64,000 nucleotides of DNA. Source: Mesorhizobium sp. SOD10. Lineage in GTDB: Bacteria > Pseudomonadota > Alphaproteobacteria > Rhizobiales > Rhizobiaceae. The stretch covers positions 62,001 through 126,000 of the forward strand of contig CCNA01000003.1 of NCBI GenBank assembly GCA_000824805.1. Reading direction: 5' to 3'. The translations under genes and the position numbers were made by a program. This document shows positions 45,485 through 53,076 of the stretch, piece after piece (positions within the stretch are counted from its first letter, which is position 1; each line of letters starts with the position of its first letter). The notes beneath the pieces are model-generated. The model was not told the DNA's origin. It did not search any database and worked only from the letters and a program-made list of their open reading frames with translations.

Positions 45485-45691
45485 TCAAAACCCGCCTCTG
45501 AAGGCCGAAATATTCAGTGCCGGCAAAAAAAGTGCGCGGATGAGGGCAACAGCGGTACCAGGGCAGCGCAACACCCTTTTTTTGATCCCCCGCCCCCCTA
45601 TCTGGCTGGCGACGGCCGATTGCCTGCGTCCTGAGCGCGCCTCAGCCGTCGCCGTATCGGATGTCCGGCGCTGCCATCCAATCTTGCTCAT
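45485..45691 (-). CDS. Element small hypothetical protein
   Basis: 68 aa, basic N-terminal half (RRTSDTATAEARSGRRQS) and hydrophobic C-terminal half (TAVALIRALFLPALNISAF). It exactly fills the space between the genes at 45688 and 45476, with an ATGA overlap at its start and 8 bp at its end, which argues for a real gene. Long G and A runs within it (around 45580-45600) make a frameshift possible. No family recognised. Confidence 0.4.
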   Translation of the reverse strand: MSKIGWQRRTSDTATAEARSGRRQSAVASQIGGRGIKKRVLRCPGTAVALIRALFLPALNISAFRGGF

Positions 45692-45915
45692 TGGTTCGTG
45701 ATCCCGTTGCGACGCTTTACCACCCGGATGATAGCGTTCATCTCGACGGGTCTCGGGTCGCGGCCGAACTCTTGGCGCACGATGTCAACCTCGACGGCCA
45801 GTTGCTCCTCAAAGCCTAGCGGAGGCGGCTGCAACCGGTGCACGGCATCCTCTGGCTCTTCGCCGGGAAGCATCTCGACGCGCGTCCATTCCGGTCCCGG
45901 GCTGTTAGGATCCAT
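45688..45915 (-). CDS. Element small hypothetical protein
   Basis: 75 aa, Pro/Glu-rich and acidic in the N-terminal part (PGPEWTRVEMLPGEEPEDAVHRL), then FEEQLAVEVDIVRQEFG and RPVEMNAIIRVVKRRNG. It overlaps the upstream 58-aa gene by 11 bp and the downstream gene by 4 bp. Function unknown. Confidence 0.6.
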   Translation of the reverse strand: MDPNSPGPEWTRVEMLPGEEPEDAVHRLQPPPLGFEEQLAVEVDIVRQEFGRDPRPVEMNAIIRVVKRRNGITNQ

Positions 45916-46081
45916 CGGCGCAAATCTCCTTCCGCTCGCCCAGTGCTTTGCGCTTGACTGCGCCGCGGTTTATTTCCGCAAGCCTCGCTTCAGCCTTTTG
46001 ATCGCCGAGAACACGGCGCAGCACGCGCTCCCGCTTCACCGCCAAGCGCGCCTTGAATTCCATCAGCTCGGCGTCATTCAT
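45905..46081 (-). CDS. Small 58-aa element protein
   Basis: ORF beginning MNDAELMEFKARLAVKRERV, continuing LRRVLGDQKAEARLAEINRG and ending KEICADGS before TAA. It is highly charged and helical with one Cys. It overlaps the preceding gene by 8 bp (ATGAATGA) and the following gene by 11 bp, so it lies in a continuous translationally coupled chain. It is too short for ordinary ORF cut-offs. Function unknown. Confidence 0.55.
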   Translation of the reverse strand: MNDAELMEFKARLAVKRERVLRRVLGDQKAEARLAEINRGAVKRKALGERKEICADGS

Positions 46082-47189
46082 GGCTGGCGCTGTCCCTTCC
46101 TTTTTTCACGGCCAAGATCCAGAAATCGCCATTGAAGCGCCCTGTGCACTCGACTCGGCATATCCACAGGCTGCCGCCTCTCGTCACCGCATCCCCGGGC
46201 AGGTAGAACGCGGTCTCACTGTGGATGCCCCGATAGAGCATCGTCGCAGTAATGTGACGCTTTTCGCTGATTACCTCGCCGCTCCGCATGAACCGGCGGA
46301 CGACGACACGGCCGCCGTCCTCGATGGTCTCGTCGATGTCGAAGGGATCAGTTTCCAACTTGGCGGCTCTCGCCTCGATCGCGGCAAAGCGCTCATCGAA
46401 AGCCGAGGCATTGGCGTTGGCCAGTTCAACCAGCCGATTCTTGATCTCATCGAAGCGGGCCTTCAGTTCGGCCTCAAGCTTCTCGATCCGCTTGTCGCGA
46501 GCATGCAAAGCGTCGATCGTGCGCTCGATCAAGCTGCATTGGACATGCATCTGCATCCTGATGGTCACAGGCAAATCTAGCTGCGCCGGGGTGATGCCGG
46601 AGTCCTTTACCGACTCGCGATATCTCTCGATCGCGCGACGCTCCTGGCGGGCCTCTTCGTCATCAAGCCCGACAAGATCCTTAAGCAGGTCCGCGATCTC
46701 GTCTTCGACTTCAACGGGCTTGGCCGGCGGCGGCTGGCTGCGCTGGCCGGCGGATACGACCTCTTCCCAATCCGCGCGCTTTGCGCCGTCGCCGTTTGTC
46801 AGCTTCCACGTGGCTCCCTCGGCGACGATGAGGTCCCCGCGCTCATAACGTTTGTGGCGCTCCCATTCTGCGATCGGCGGATGGCCTGCGATTAGGCGAG
46901 GTATCATGGCCTTGAGGACACGGATGTCGCCGGCGACCAGCCTGTGCGACTCAGCGAGCCCCTTGCGCTTGAGACCCGCCGCCTTCTGCTCAAGCGAGCT
47001 GAGCAAAGCGGACGCATCCACGAGTGTGATGCCATCGGCGCCACCGGCCGCTTTGACCATCTGCTGAACGGTCGCGTACGGCGATCGGGGTTTCGATCTT
47101 GAGGTGCTGCTCGAGCCGGTTGCCTTCATGACTCGAACGGTAACACCGGGAATTTCAGCGTTACGGTTTAGCGTCACGCTGAAATTCAC
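46074..47189 (-). CDS. Coiled-coil protein with two carbohydrate-binding-like modules
   Basis: 371 aa. Module 1 (about 112-150): RYERGDLIVAEGATWKLTNG then ADWEEV. A long charged coiled coil follows (about 165-290; RIEKLEAELKARFDEIKNRL, AFDERFAAIEARAAKLE). Module 2 (about 322-365): YRGIHSETAFYLPGDAVTRG, then GSLWICRVECTGRF and FWILAVKKG. Both modules resemble the Trp/Gly chitin-binding type 3 fold found on phage fibres. Probably a trimeric fibre or spike. GTG start overlapping the upstream stop. Confidence 0.7.
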   Translation of the reverse strand: MNFSVTLNRNAEIPGVTVRVMKATGSSSTSRSKPRSPYATVQQMVKAAGGADGITLVDASALLSSLEQKAAGLKRKGLAESHRLVAGDIRVLKAMIPRLIAGHPPIAEWERHKRYERGDLIVAEGATWKLTNGDGAKRADWEEVVSAGQRSQPPPAKPVEVEDEIADLLKDLVGLDDEEARQERRAIERYRESVKDSGITPAQLDLPVTIRMQMHVQCSLIERTIDALHARDKRIEKLEAELKARFDEIKNRLVELANANASAFDERFAAIEARAAKLETDPFDIDETIEDGGRVVVRRFMRSGEVISEKRHITATMLYRGIHSETAFYLPGDAVTRGGSLWICRVECTGRFNGDFWILAVKKGRDSASHE

Positions 47190-47425
47190 TTCAAATCAAA
47201 GCGCATGCGCCTCAGCAGCGCGGCCAGGACCTTGGCGGGGTCGTCATCGTCCCAGGCCGGCACCAGGTCGTCGATCATATCGGTGATCTTGTCGTGCTTC
47301 CGCCGGGCCCGGCACGCGCGGCCGCGCAACTTGGCCAACTCGCGCCGGCGCGCCTCCTTCGCGGCTTGCTCCTCCGGCGTGAGATCACGGCGCGGTCTGC
47401 CGACCTTGCGCTCGGCGCTGCTCAC
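47186..47425 (-). CDS. Element small basic protein
   Basis: 79 aa. Basic N-terminus (VGRPRRDLTPEEQAAKEARR), then KLRGRACRARRKHDKITDMIDDLV and a short acidic/helical end. It may bind nucleic acid. The GTG start overlaps the stop of the 25-aa ORF upstream. No family recognised. Confidence 0.55.
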   Translation of the reverse strand: MSSAERKVGRPRRDLTPEEQAAKEARRRELAKLRGRACRARRKHDKITDMIDDLVPAWDDDDPAKVLAALLRRMRFDLK

Positions 47426-47499
47426 GGAAGCACCCCGACGGTGACGGCCAGGACGATGCCAACGGCGGCGATGGTGAGGGTGGCAGCGATGAGCTTCAT
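47422..47499 (-). CDS. 25-aa single-membrane-span micropeptide
   Basis: Reads MKLIAATLTIAAVGIVLAVT then VGVLP and TGA. Almost the whole peptide is one hydrophobic helix. The stop overlaps the next GTG start by 4 bases, consistent with the overlapping organisation of this operon. Could be a coupling leader peptide or a small membrane toxin-like protein; neither is proven. Confidence 0.4.
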   Translation of the reverse strand: MKLIAATLTIAAVGIVLAVTVGVLP

Positions 47500-47677
47500 C
47501 GGTTCATCCTCGCGCGCGCGGAGGAAGCGCTACAGCTTATGAAAGGAAGGCTGTCTGGGTTTGGGTCTCTCTGCTCTTTCTCTCCGGTCTGTGTCTGTGT
47601 CTCCTGTCTGCTCTCCTCTGTGTCTGTGTCTATGGGATACCCTATGCATACGGTATCGAAACGGTATCGATAGAGGT
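47500..47677. other. Low-complexity and direct-repeat region beside the replication-like gene
   Basis: 178 bp with no gene. A pyrimidine-rich tract with repeated TGTGTC/CTGTGTCTGTG units spans about 47565-47635. It is followed by the palindrome GGGATACCC and two 10-bp direct repeats ACGGTATCGA at 47650-47659 and 47661-47670. Iteron-like repeats next to a replication-type gene suggest an origin or regulatory site, by inference. Confidence 0.4.
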
Positions 47678-48127
47678 TCATTCCGCGGCCTCCTGATGTG
47701 GCCGACGGACCTCGCTCAACACCCTGACACGCGACTTGCTGGACTCCTTGAACTCGCCCAAAGCGACTGTCCGAACCGGCTCGCTCTCGATGTCGTTGAC
47801 CCGCGTCAGCGTCCCTGTCGCGTGCTTGTCGTTCATCGGCGGGCAAGTCTTGAACCAGCCGCAGACGAATACCTCTTCGGTGTCGTCGTCGTAAGCGACA
47901 AGGCACTTGTCGACGAGCTCGTCGAGGTGGATCCGGTACTCCTCGGCCGGCCATCCGAGATCGGCCAGGGCATATCCCAACGGCAGGCGGTAGGCGCCGG
48001 AACTGTTCTGGTGCGAACTGGTGATCAGGTACAGCAGCAACAGGCGCGCCCGGTCGCTTGAGAGGGCAAGAAACCGCTTCGAATGCCAAATCGCTGACGA
48101 GACCTTGGAAAACTCGCGCTTGCTCAT
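47678..48127 (-). CDS. Phage replication-initiation-like winged-helix protein
   Basis: 149 aa. Start MSKREFSKVSSAIWHSKRFLAL, then RARLLLLYLITSSHQNSSGAYRLPLGYALADLGWPAEEYRIHLDELVDKCLVAYDDD followed by VFVCGWF. This is the winged-helix organisation of phage/DnaT-like replication proteins, in which a small domain reads growth state and DNA. The C-terminal ATPase-loading part is missing or absent. A perfect TATAAT lies 28 bp upstream on this strand. Confidence 0.65.
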   Translation of the reverse strand: MSKREFSKVSSAIWHSKRFLALSSDRARLLLLYLITSSHQNSSGAYRLPLGYALADLGWPAEEYRIHLDELVDKCLVAYDDDTEEVFVCGWFKTCPPMNDKHATGTLTRVNDIESEPVRTVALGEFKESSKSRVRVLSEVRRPHQEAAE

Positions 48128-48154
48128 GGCGCGGCCTCGATCGGATTGGCTGCG

Positions 48155-48210
48155 ATTATACCTTCTTTTCTTGACAATCCGCCACGATTGCCGCAATTAT
48201 TGTGCACAAT
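48155..48210 (-). promoter_or_regulatory. Promoter and operator candidate of the replication-like gene
   Basis: On the minus strand a perfect TATAAT occupies 48160-48155; no good -35 box is seen. About 38 bp upstream lies a perfect 12-bp palindrome ATTGTGCACAAT (48199-48210), a plausible regulator site. The assignment is inferred from motifs. Confidence 0.4.
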
Positions 48211-48274
48211 CTTGCTGCGAGATTGGTCCCCCGAAATGCCCGCCGTCCTGTCCCTGACGGCGGGTGTTCGGTTT

Positions 48275-48478
48275 TCAGGCTGCGCCATCGTCGAGCCCTC
48301 CGCTTCTGACTAAATTGGCAAGCCGGATGGCTTCGATCGCCTCGGCCGTGGTCATCGGGAATTGTGACTTGAGCCACGGCACCGCCGCGTGTCCGCGCTG
48401 CTCTGCGGGGACTTCGACCAGGCGCCGAGCACCCAGCGAGATGACTTCGCTATGTTCGTGATCGGCGCCCGTCAGCAT
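48275..48478 (-). CDS. Element small hypothetical protein
   Basis: 67 aa. Segment EVISLGARRLVEVPAEQRGHAAVPWLKSQFPMTTAEAIEAIRLANLVRSGG has a helix-turn-helix-like second half. It overlaps the upstream gene by 7 bp. It ends before the promoter region at 48155-48210. Function unknown. Confidence 0.55.
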   Translation of the reverse strand: MLTGADHEHSEVISLGARRLVEVPAEQRGHAAVPWLKSQFPMTTAEAIEAIRLANLVRSGGLDDGAA

Positions 48479-48810
48479 TCTGGGCCTCCATCACGCATCC
48501 AAGCCGTTGCATCCCGAAGGATCATCAGACCAGGGTCTTCCTGGAAGATCACCCTCGAGGCGCCGACTTGGACGAAATACACCTCATCCGGTGAGAGACC
48601 TGCCAAGAACGGGGTCTGACTGGCGAAGTCATCGAACCCCAAGCACAGGCCATCTGCCGCGTCCTCGTCGTCGCGATAGCCGATGAACAGCATGAAGCCG
48701 ACGACGCGCTCGATCAGCGGAGCATACTTGCCGGGGTTCGAACACATCGACTGCCAAGCCTTAGCGTCCGGCTCCCAGGTTTTTGAGGGTGCGAGGTCGG
48801 TCTGCATCAA
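48472..48810 (-). CDS. Element hypothetical protein
   Basis: 112 aa, acidic. Segments: PDAKAWQSMCSNPGKYAPLIE, FMLFIGYRDDEDAADGLCLG and PGLMILRDATAWMRDGGPEC. It is encoded between the Xis-like gene and a small gene, with 4-bp and 7-bp overlaps, so belongs to the early integrase operon. No family recognised. Confidence 0.6.
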   Translation of the reverse strand: MMQTDLAPSKTWEPDAKAWQSMCSNPGKYAPLIERVVGFMLFIGYRDDEDAADGLCLGFDDFASQTPFLAGLSPDEVYFVQVGASRVIFQEDPGLMILRDATAWMRDGGPEC

Positions 48811-49100
48811 GCGGCCCTCCGAACGAACTTCGAAGCTAGATGCCTGCAGAACTCCGCCCTGGGATATTTCACCAGCTTGGCAGTCAGGCGCATGAATTCC
48901 GGTCCGCTTCCTCGATTGCGGTGCTTCTTCACCGCGGACGGTTTCACGCCCTGAATGGCGGCAATGTCTTCCGGATCGAAGAACGGCGGTAGGGTTTGGT
49001 CTGTGGCGAGCGCTTCGTAAAGATCGGCACCACTAAGGCCCGATGCTGCCCAGAAGCTAAGCCGGGCATTGAATGCCCTGGCCGTGTCTGTCTGTTCCAT
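48807..49100 (-). CDS. Xis/AlpA-like helix-turn-helix protein
   Basis: 97 aa. The C-terminal half matches the excisionase-type HTH pattern: FFDPEDIAAIQGVKPSAVKK, RNRGSGPEFMRLTAKLVKY, PRAEFCRHL. Such proteins bend DNA in the element arms and favour excision, or act as regulators. It is a probable recombination directionality factor by its position near the integrase. The N-terminal 45 residues are not part of that motif. Confidence 0.6.
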   Translation of the reverse strand: MEQTDTARAFNARLSFWAASGLSGADLYEALATDQTLPPFFDPEDIAAIQGVKPSAVKKHRNRGSGPEFMRLTAKLVKYPRAEFCRHLASKFVRRAA

Positions 49101-49193
49101 TTCGTCACCCTTGGTTTGTTTTGGGTGACAGGATTAATAATCACGCTTGCTGGGCAGAAAAATCTCGCGGCAATTTAAAAAAAGCGGGAGCAG

Positions 49194-49556
49194 CTAATTT
49201 TTCTTTGGGCGACCACGACGGCTGGCCGGGCGCGTCAACACAGCAACGTCCGACGGCCTATGCTGCAATCGCGACTCAAGCGCGGCGATGTAAGCGTCTG
49301 TCGCCTGCCACACATAGACGTCGGCCATATCGAGATCGCCTACTGCAATTGAGTCCAGACCATGCCGAGCATTCTCCCACGCCGCGCGCCAAAAGATGCG
49401 GCCGGCTGACCAGTCGTCGCTTATTTGCCGTTCGACGGCCTTTCCAAATCCCCAATAGCCGGCGGGCAAATCCTTGGCGCTCTCCGTCTTCCTCAAAAGG
49501 ATTTCGAGCCTACCCTTCAGCCTGTCTGTGAGAAATTGACGGTCCTGATCGCTCAC
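49194..49556 (-). CDS. Element hypothetical protein coupled to the integrase
   Basis: 120 aa. Helical: RQFLTDRLKGRLEILLRKTESAKDL, WGFGKAVERQISDDWSAGRIFWRAAWENA and ATDAYIAALESRLQ, with a basic tail SRRGRPKKN. It overlaps the integrase stop by 4 bp, so it is translated with it. A recombination or regulatory accessory role is only inferred from position. Confidence 0.6.
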   Translation of the reverse strand: MSDQDRQFLTDRLKGRLEILLRKTESAKDLPAGYWGFGKAVERQISDDWSAGRIFWRAAWENARHGLDSIAVGDLDMADVYVWQATDAYIAALESRLQHRPSDVAVLTRPASRRGRPKKN

Positions 49557-50746
49557 CGGCCGAACTCCTTCACGTCGGCCATCGGCTTCTGAAGCACGTT
49601 CATGGCATCGGCCGCGCGTTGGGCCCCACGCCGGCCGAGGCTCTCCGCCTTCGACACATAGCGGTTCGTCATGGCCAGCGTCTTCCAGCCGAAGGCCTCG
49701 CGCAGCTCATGTGCCTCGGCGCCGGAAACAGCCGCCCAGGTCGCGGCCGTGTGGCGAAGGCCATGCGGCGTGATTTGGTCGATGCCGGCGGCGGTGCAGA
49801 TCGAATGCAGGACTTCACGAAGCCGCTTGTACGAAACGGGCTGCGAGCCCTTTCGCCCCGAAAAGACGAAGCCGACGCGATGTTCCTGCCGATCAATAAG
49901 GGTTGCGGCATCGGTCGAGAGTGCGCGGACAGAAACGCCGCTCTTCGTGTCGGGAAGGCGCGCGACCATCTTCTGCAGGTCGACCATATCCCACGTCAAC
50001 AAGCGCGCCTCGCTGACACGCCATCCCGAAACGGTAAGATATCGGATCAGGTCGCCACAATCGCCCTCGACCTCGGCCAATGCCTTGACGAACTGGGGAA
50101 GGTCGCGCTCGTCGAGCCAATCGTCTCGAGCGATTTCGGTGTTCTTTTTGATGCCGATGCAGGGATTGTCTTTCCTCCATCCCAATTCGATCGCCCGGCC
50201 CATCATGACAGAAAGCACGGCCAGAGAGCGGTTAGCATCGGTCGGGTTTGAGCGCTTCCGACGGAAGAAATCCCGTACCATTTCGCCAGTGATGTCGGCG
50301 ACCCGCTTGCCCTTGAAATAGGGAAGGATGTTCCGCCTGATCCGGCCTCGGTAGTCCTTACGGGTTTCGGGCTTCTTCGTAGCGATGTGCGACTTCTCAA
50401 AGTCGTCGACCAGATCTTCGAACGGAGGCTGTGCCTTCTTAACAGCCTTGGCGGCGGCAGGGTCGTCGCCCTTCTCGATCGCCTGCAAGATAGCCAGTGC
50501 CTCGGCCTTCGCCTTCTCGGCAGGGAATACGGCGAAGTCGCCGATGATGATCTTGCGGCGCTTGCGCTTGCCATCGCGCATTGGCAGCTCTTGGAACACG
50601 AGCCAGGTCTTGGAGGAAGACTTGCCGTCGGCCTTGCGACGCAGCCGAAGCGCGAAACCTGCAAGCTTGCTGTCTCGGATAATCAGTTCGTCGCGGCCGG
50701 CCGGCAGCACAGCCGACTTGACGTAATTGTCGGAAAGAATGGGCAT
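49553..50746 (-). CDS. Tyrosine-family site-specific integrase
   Basis: 397 aa. N-terminal arm-binding (DUF4102-like) domain: KSAVLPAGRDELIIRDSKLAGFALRLR. Core-binding SAM-like domain in the middle (RKDYRGRIRRNILPYFKGKRVADIT). Catalytic domain with Arg (SGWRVSEARLL), HxxR (HGLRHTAATWA), GW (REAFGWKTLAM) and the nucleophile Tyr in TNRYV. The start at 50746 has GAGGGG 8 nt upstream. It integrates the element into tRNA-Leu(UAA) and lies 155 bp from attR. Confidence 0.95.
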   Translation of the reverse strand: MPILSDNYVKSAVLPAGRDELIIRDSKLAGFALRLRRKADGKSSSKTWLVFQELPMRDGKRKRRKIIIGDFAVFPAEKAKAEALAILQAIEKGDDPAAAKAVKKAQPPFEDLVDDFEKSHIATKKPETRKDYRGRIRRNILPYFKGKRVADITGEMVRDFFRRKRSNPTDANRSLAVLSVMMGRAIELGWRKDNPCIGIKKNTEIARDDWLDERDLPQFVKALAEVEGDCGDLIRYLTVSGWRVSEARLLTWDMVDLQKMVARLPDTKSGVSVRALSTDAATLIDRQEHRVGFVFSGRKGSQPVSYKRLREVLHSICTAAGIDQITPHGLRHTAATWAAVSGAEAHELREAFGWKTLAMTNRYVSKAESLGRRGAQRAADAMNVLQKPMADVKEFGR

Positions 50747-50760
50747 GGTCGGTCCCCTCT

Positions 50761-50778
50761 TGGGTAGCCGTGCGGGTA
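50761..50778. promoter_or_regulatory. Candidate integrase arm-binding site, right end
   Basis: 18 bp identical to 35475-35492, with two GGGTA-type half sites, 122 bp inside attR. This 18-mer overlaps the promoter side of the integrase gene, so integrase binding could also autoregulate it. Inferred. Confidence 0.5.
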
Positions 50779-50900
50779 CCCGCGACGTGTCTACGCTTGT
50801 CACCTTACGGGAACAAACGGGAACCGTAAACCCTCGGTCTTTCCTTTATTCACAACGGCTGCAGGCGATATGGATACCCAAGAGTGGACGGGCAGGAATA

Positions 50901-50956
50901 GACTTAAAATCCCTCGATCTCTGATCGTACGGGTTCGATTCCCGTCGTCCGCACCA
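50901..50956 (+). repeat. attR: 56-bp tRNA-Leu fragment
   Basis: Second copy of the 56-bp attachment repeat, identical to 35355-35410. It contains anticodon-stem-to-CCA of tRNA-Leu without the 5' half, so is not a functional tRNA. Confidence 0.95.
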
Positions 50957-51060
50957 TCCTTCGCCCTTCGAGCTTCGGGTGGCGGGTCATCGGAAGCTTA
51001 AAACGAAGCAACGTCCTCTCACGCCTTGGCGAAGAGGGATCGGCGTGACCGAAGACAGGC

Positions 51061-51651
51061 TCAAACCTTCATCGGATTGAGCTTCAGGTGCTGGATCAGG
51101 ATGATTGTCTTGGCGTCGACGATGCGGCCGTCGGCGATGCCGGCCAGCGCCTCGTCCAACGGCATTTCCAGAACCTCGATGTCCTCGCCTTCCTCCGGCG
51201 AGCCGCCGCCGTCGGAAATGCGGTCGGCCGGCGAATAGCGCGCGGTGAAGAACCAGAGCCGCTCCGTCACGCTGCCCGGACTCATGAACGGCGCGAACAG
51301 GCGCTCGACGTCCTTCAGATGGTAACCCAGTTCCTCTTCCGCTTCCTTGCGGATGGCGGTTTCGGGATCGTTTTCGTCGAGCAAACCGGCACAGGCCTCG
51401 ATCAGCGGCTCGCGATGGCCCACGGCGTAAGCCGGAAAACGGAACTGCCGCACCAGGAGCACAGTCGAGCGCTGTGGATCGAAAGGCAGGATCACCGCGC
51501 CGTCGCCACGATCATAGGTCTGGCGGATCTGCGTCTCCCATCGCCCGTCGCGGCGGCGATAGTCGAGCACCGTCTTCTTCAGCACCGCCCAGTCGTCCGA
51601 AAGGACCTCCTCCGAACGGACGCGAACGCGATCTTCCATGACGACCTCCAT
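51061..51651 (-). CDS. Nudix hydrolase, NudK-like (GDP-mannose/ADP-ribose pyrophosphatase type)
   Basis: 196 aa. Close to the NudK layout: VLLVRQFRFPAYAVG, LIEACAGLLDENDP then the Nudix box helix ETAIRKEAEEELGY, FMSPGSVTERLWFFTARYSP, GEDIEVLEMPLDEALAGI and TIILIQHLKL. Hydrolyses a nucleoside-diphosphate sugar to nucleoside monophosphate and sugar phosphate; the exact substrate is uncertain. It is the first chromosomal gene outside attR. Confidence 0.85.
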   Translation of the reverse strand: MEVVMEDRVRVRSEEVLSDDWAVLKKTVLDYRRRDGRWETQIRQTYDRGDGAVILPFDPQRSTVLLVRQFRFPAYAVGHREPLIEACAGLLDENDPETAIRKEAEEELGYHLKDVERLFAPFMSPGSVTERLWFFTARYSPADRISDGGGSPEEGEDIEVLEMPLDEALAGIADGRIVDAKTIILIQHLKLNPMKV

Positions 51652-51808
51652 ATTGGCGGCAAAGGGGTAACGATGAAAGCTGGCGCGCGCAATGCTGGAA
51701 ACCGACTGGCCTGGAAACCGACTGGTCCAGCGCCAGTTTCACCGGCTCGTGTCTGGCGCCAAGCGCCATGACTGCCTAGATAGCGTTATCTCGCCAGGAG
51801 CCTGTTTC

Positions 51809-52912
51809 ATGACGTCATCGCTTTTCCAGCCGATCACCCTCGGCGGCCTCACCTTTCCCAATCGCATCGCGGTTGCCCCCATGTGCCAATATTCCGCCGA
51901 GGATGGCTCGGCCAGCGACTGGCATCTCCATCACTGGATGAACCTGGCGATGTCGGGCGCCGGCATGGTGACCGTCGAGATGACGGATGTCGAGCGGCGC
52001 GGCCGCATCTCGCATGGTTGCCTCGGCCTCTATTCCGACGACAACGAGGCGGCCGCCAAGCGCACGCTCGACGCCGCCAGGCGCGTCGCCGCGCCCGGCA
52101 CGAAGTTCGGCGTCCAGCTTGCCCATGCCGGCCGCAAGGCCTCCAACCGCAGACCCTGGGAGGGCGGGGGTCCGCTGCAGCCTGGCGAGGATCCCTGGCA
52201 GACGGTTTCTGCCTCGGCCATCGCCTACGACACGGGCTGGAATGTGCCGCACGCGTTGGAAGAAGACGAGATCCTGGAGCTCATCGCGCGCTTTGCGCAG
52301 TCGGCCGTGCGCGCCGAACGCGCCGGCTTCGACTTTGCCGAATTGCACGCCGCGCATGGCTATCTGATCTTCCAGTTCCTCTCGCCGCTCTCCAACCAGC
52401 GGACGGACCGCTGGGGCGGGTCGCTGGAGAACCGCATGCGCTTCGCGGTTGAAATTGCCAGGGCAGTGAGAAAGGCCACTCCGTCCATGATGCTGGGCGC
52501 GCGCCTTTCGGTGAAGGAATGGGTCGACGGCGGTTTCGACGTCGAGGACGCGATCGAGGCGGCCAAGGCGCTGAAGGCCGAGGGCATCGCCTATATCTGC
52601 TGTTCCAGCGGGGGCAATTCGCCCCTGCAGCAGGTGCCGCCCGGCCCCGGCTACCAGGTGCATCTGGCGGAAGCCGTGCGCAACGGCGCCGGCATTCCGA
52701 CGCGCGCGGTGGGGCTGATCGACGACCCGAGCCAGGCCGAGGCGATCGTCGCCGACGGCCGTGCCGACATGGTGGCGCTGGCGCGTGCATTCCTCGCCGA
52801 CCCGCGCTGGGGCTGGCGCGCGGCGGCTGCTTTCGGCGAGGAAATCCATCCCGCTCCGCAGCTGGCACGTTCGGTGACGACGATGCGGCATTGGATGAAG
52901 GCCGCCAGCTAG
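51809..52912 (+). CDS. NADH:flavin oxidoreductase (Old Yellow Enzyme, YqjM class)
   Basis: 367-aa FMN TIM-barrel ene-reductase. YqjM-class features: RIAVAPMCQYSAEDG with the flavin-tuning Cys, FGVQLAHAGRKAS, DFAELHAAHGYLIFQFLSPLSNQRTDRWGGSLENRMRF with the His pair, and ADMVALARAFLADPRW for phosphate binding. The ATG at 51809 is chosen by homology; the frame is open upstream. Confidence 0.92.
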   Translation: MTSSLFQPITLGGLTFPNRIAVAPMCQYSAEDGSASDWHLHHWMNLAMSGAGMVTVEMTDVERRGRISHGCLGLYSDDNEAAAKRTLDAARRVAAPGTKFGVQLAHAGRKASNRRPWEGGGPLQPGEDPWQTVSASAIAYDTGWNVPHALEEDEILELIARFAQSAVRAERAGFDFAELHAAHGYLIFQFLSPLSNQRTDRWGGSLENRMRFAVEIARAVRKATPSMMLGARLSVKEWVDGGFDVEDAIEAAKALKAEGIAYICCSSGGNSPLQQVPPGPGYQVHLAEAVRNGAGIPTRAVGLIDDPSQAEAIVADGRADMVALARAFLADPRWGWRAAAAFGEEIHPAPQLARSVTTMRHWMKAAS

Positions 52913-52991
52913 AGCAATTCCAGGAAAAGCGCGAGCGGTCAGGCTCGGCGACTTCGCCGTAGCCTTCCGTCCGGAATTGCGTCAAAACAAA
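52913..52991. repeat. Palindromic intergenic repeat, copy 1
   Basis: Outer arms CAATTCC / GGAATTG, then inner hairpin GGCTCGGCG / CGCCGTAGCC (52942-52964). Copies 2 and 3 lie at 53621 and 58781. Directly follows the OYE stop. Confidence 0.75.
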
Positions 52992-53076
52992 CCGGAAACT
53001 CAACGGGTCCTGAGACGTTTGGGCGCAGGATCCTCGTCATAACTGCAACCAATTTGGCCGCTTTACGTTGGCGGCC

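Larger units (their letters stand above)
35355..50956. mobile_element. 15.5-kb integrated phage-derived element in tRNA-Leu(UAA)
   Basis: Delimited by perfect 56-bp repeats. It contains a tyrosine integrase, Xis-like and replication-like genes at one end, a toxin-antitoxin pair and small genes at the other, and a tail module between. No capsid, portal, large terminase or lysis gene is recognisable. The reading frames are intact and mostly overlap by 1-8 bp, unlike a decayed remnant. Either a deleted prophage or a phage satellite. Confidence 0.9.

Noticed and set aside
47565..47670. Possible CRISPR-like or satellite array
   Set aside because: Repeats are short, irregular and few; no spacer periodicity or cas gene in the window.
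50901..50956. Second tRNA-Leu gene
   Set aside because: Only the 3' 56 nt are present; it is attR and cannot form the acceptor stem.
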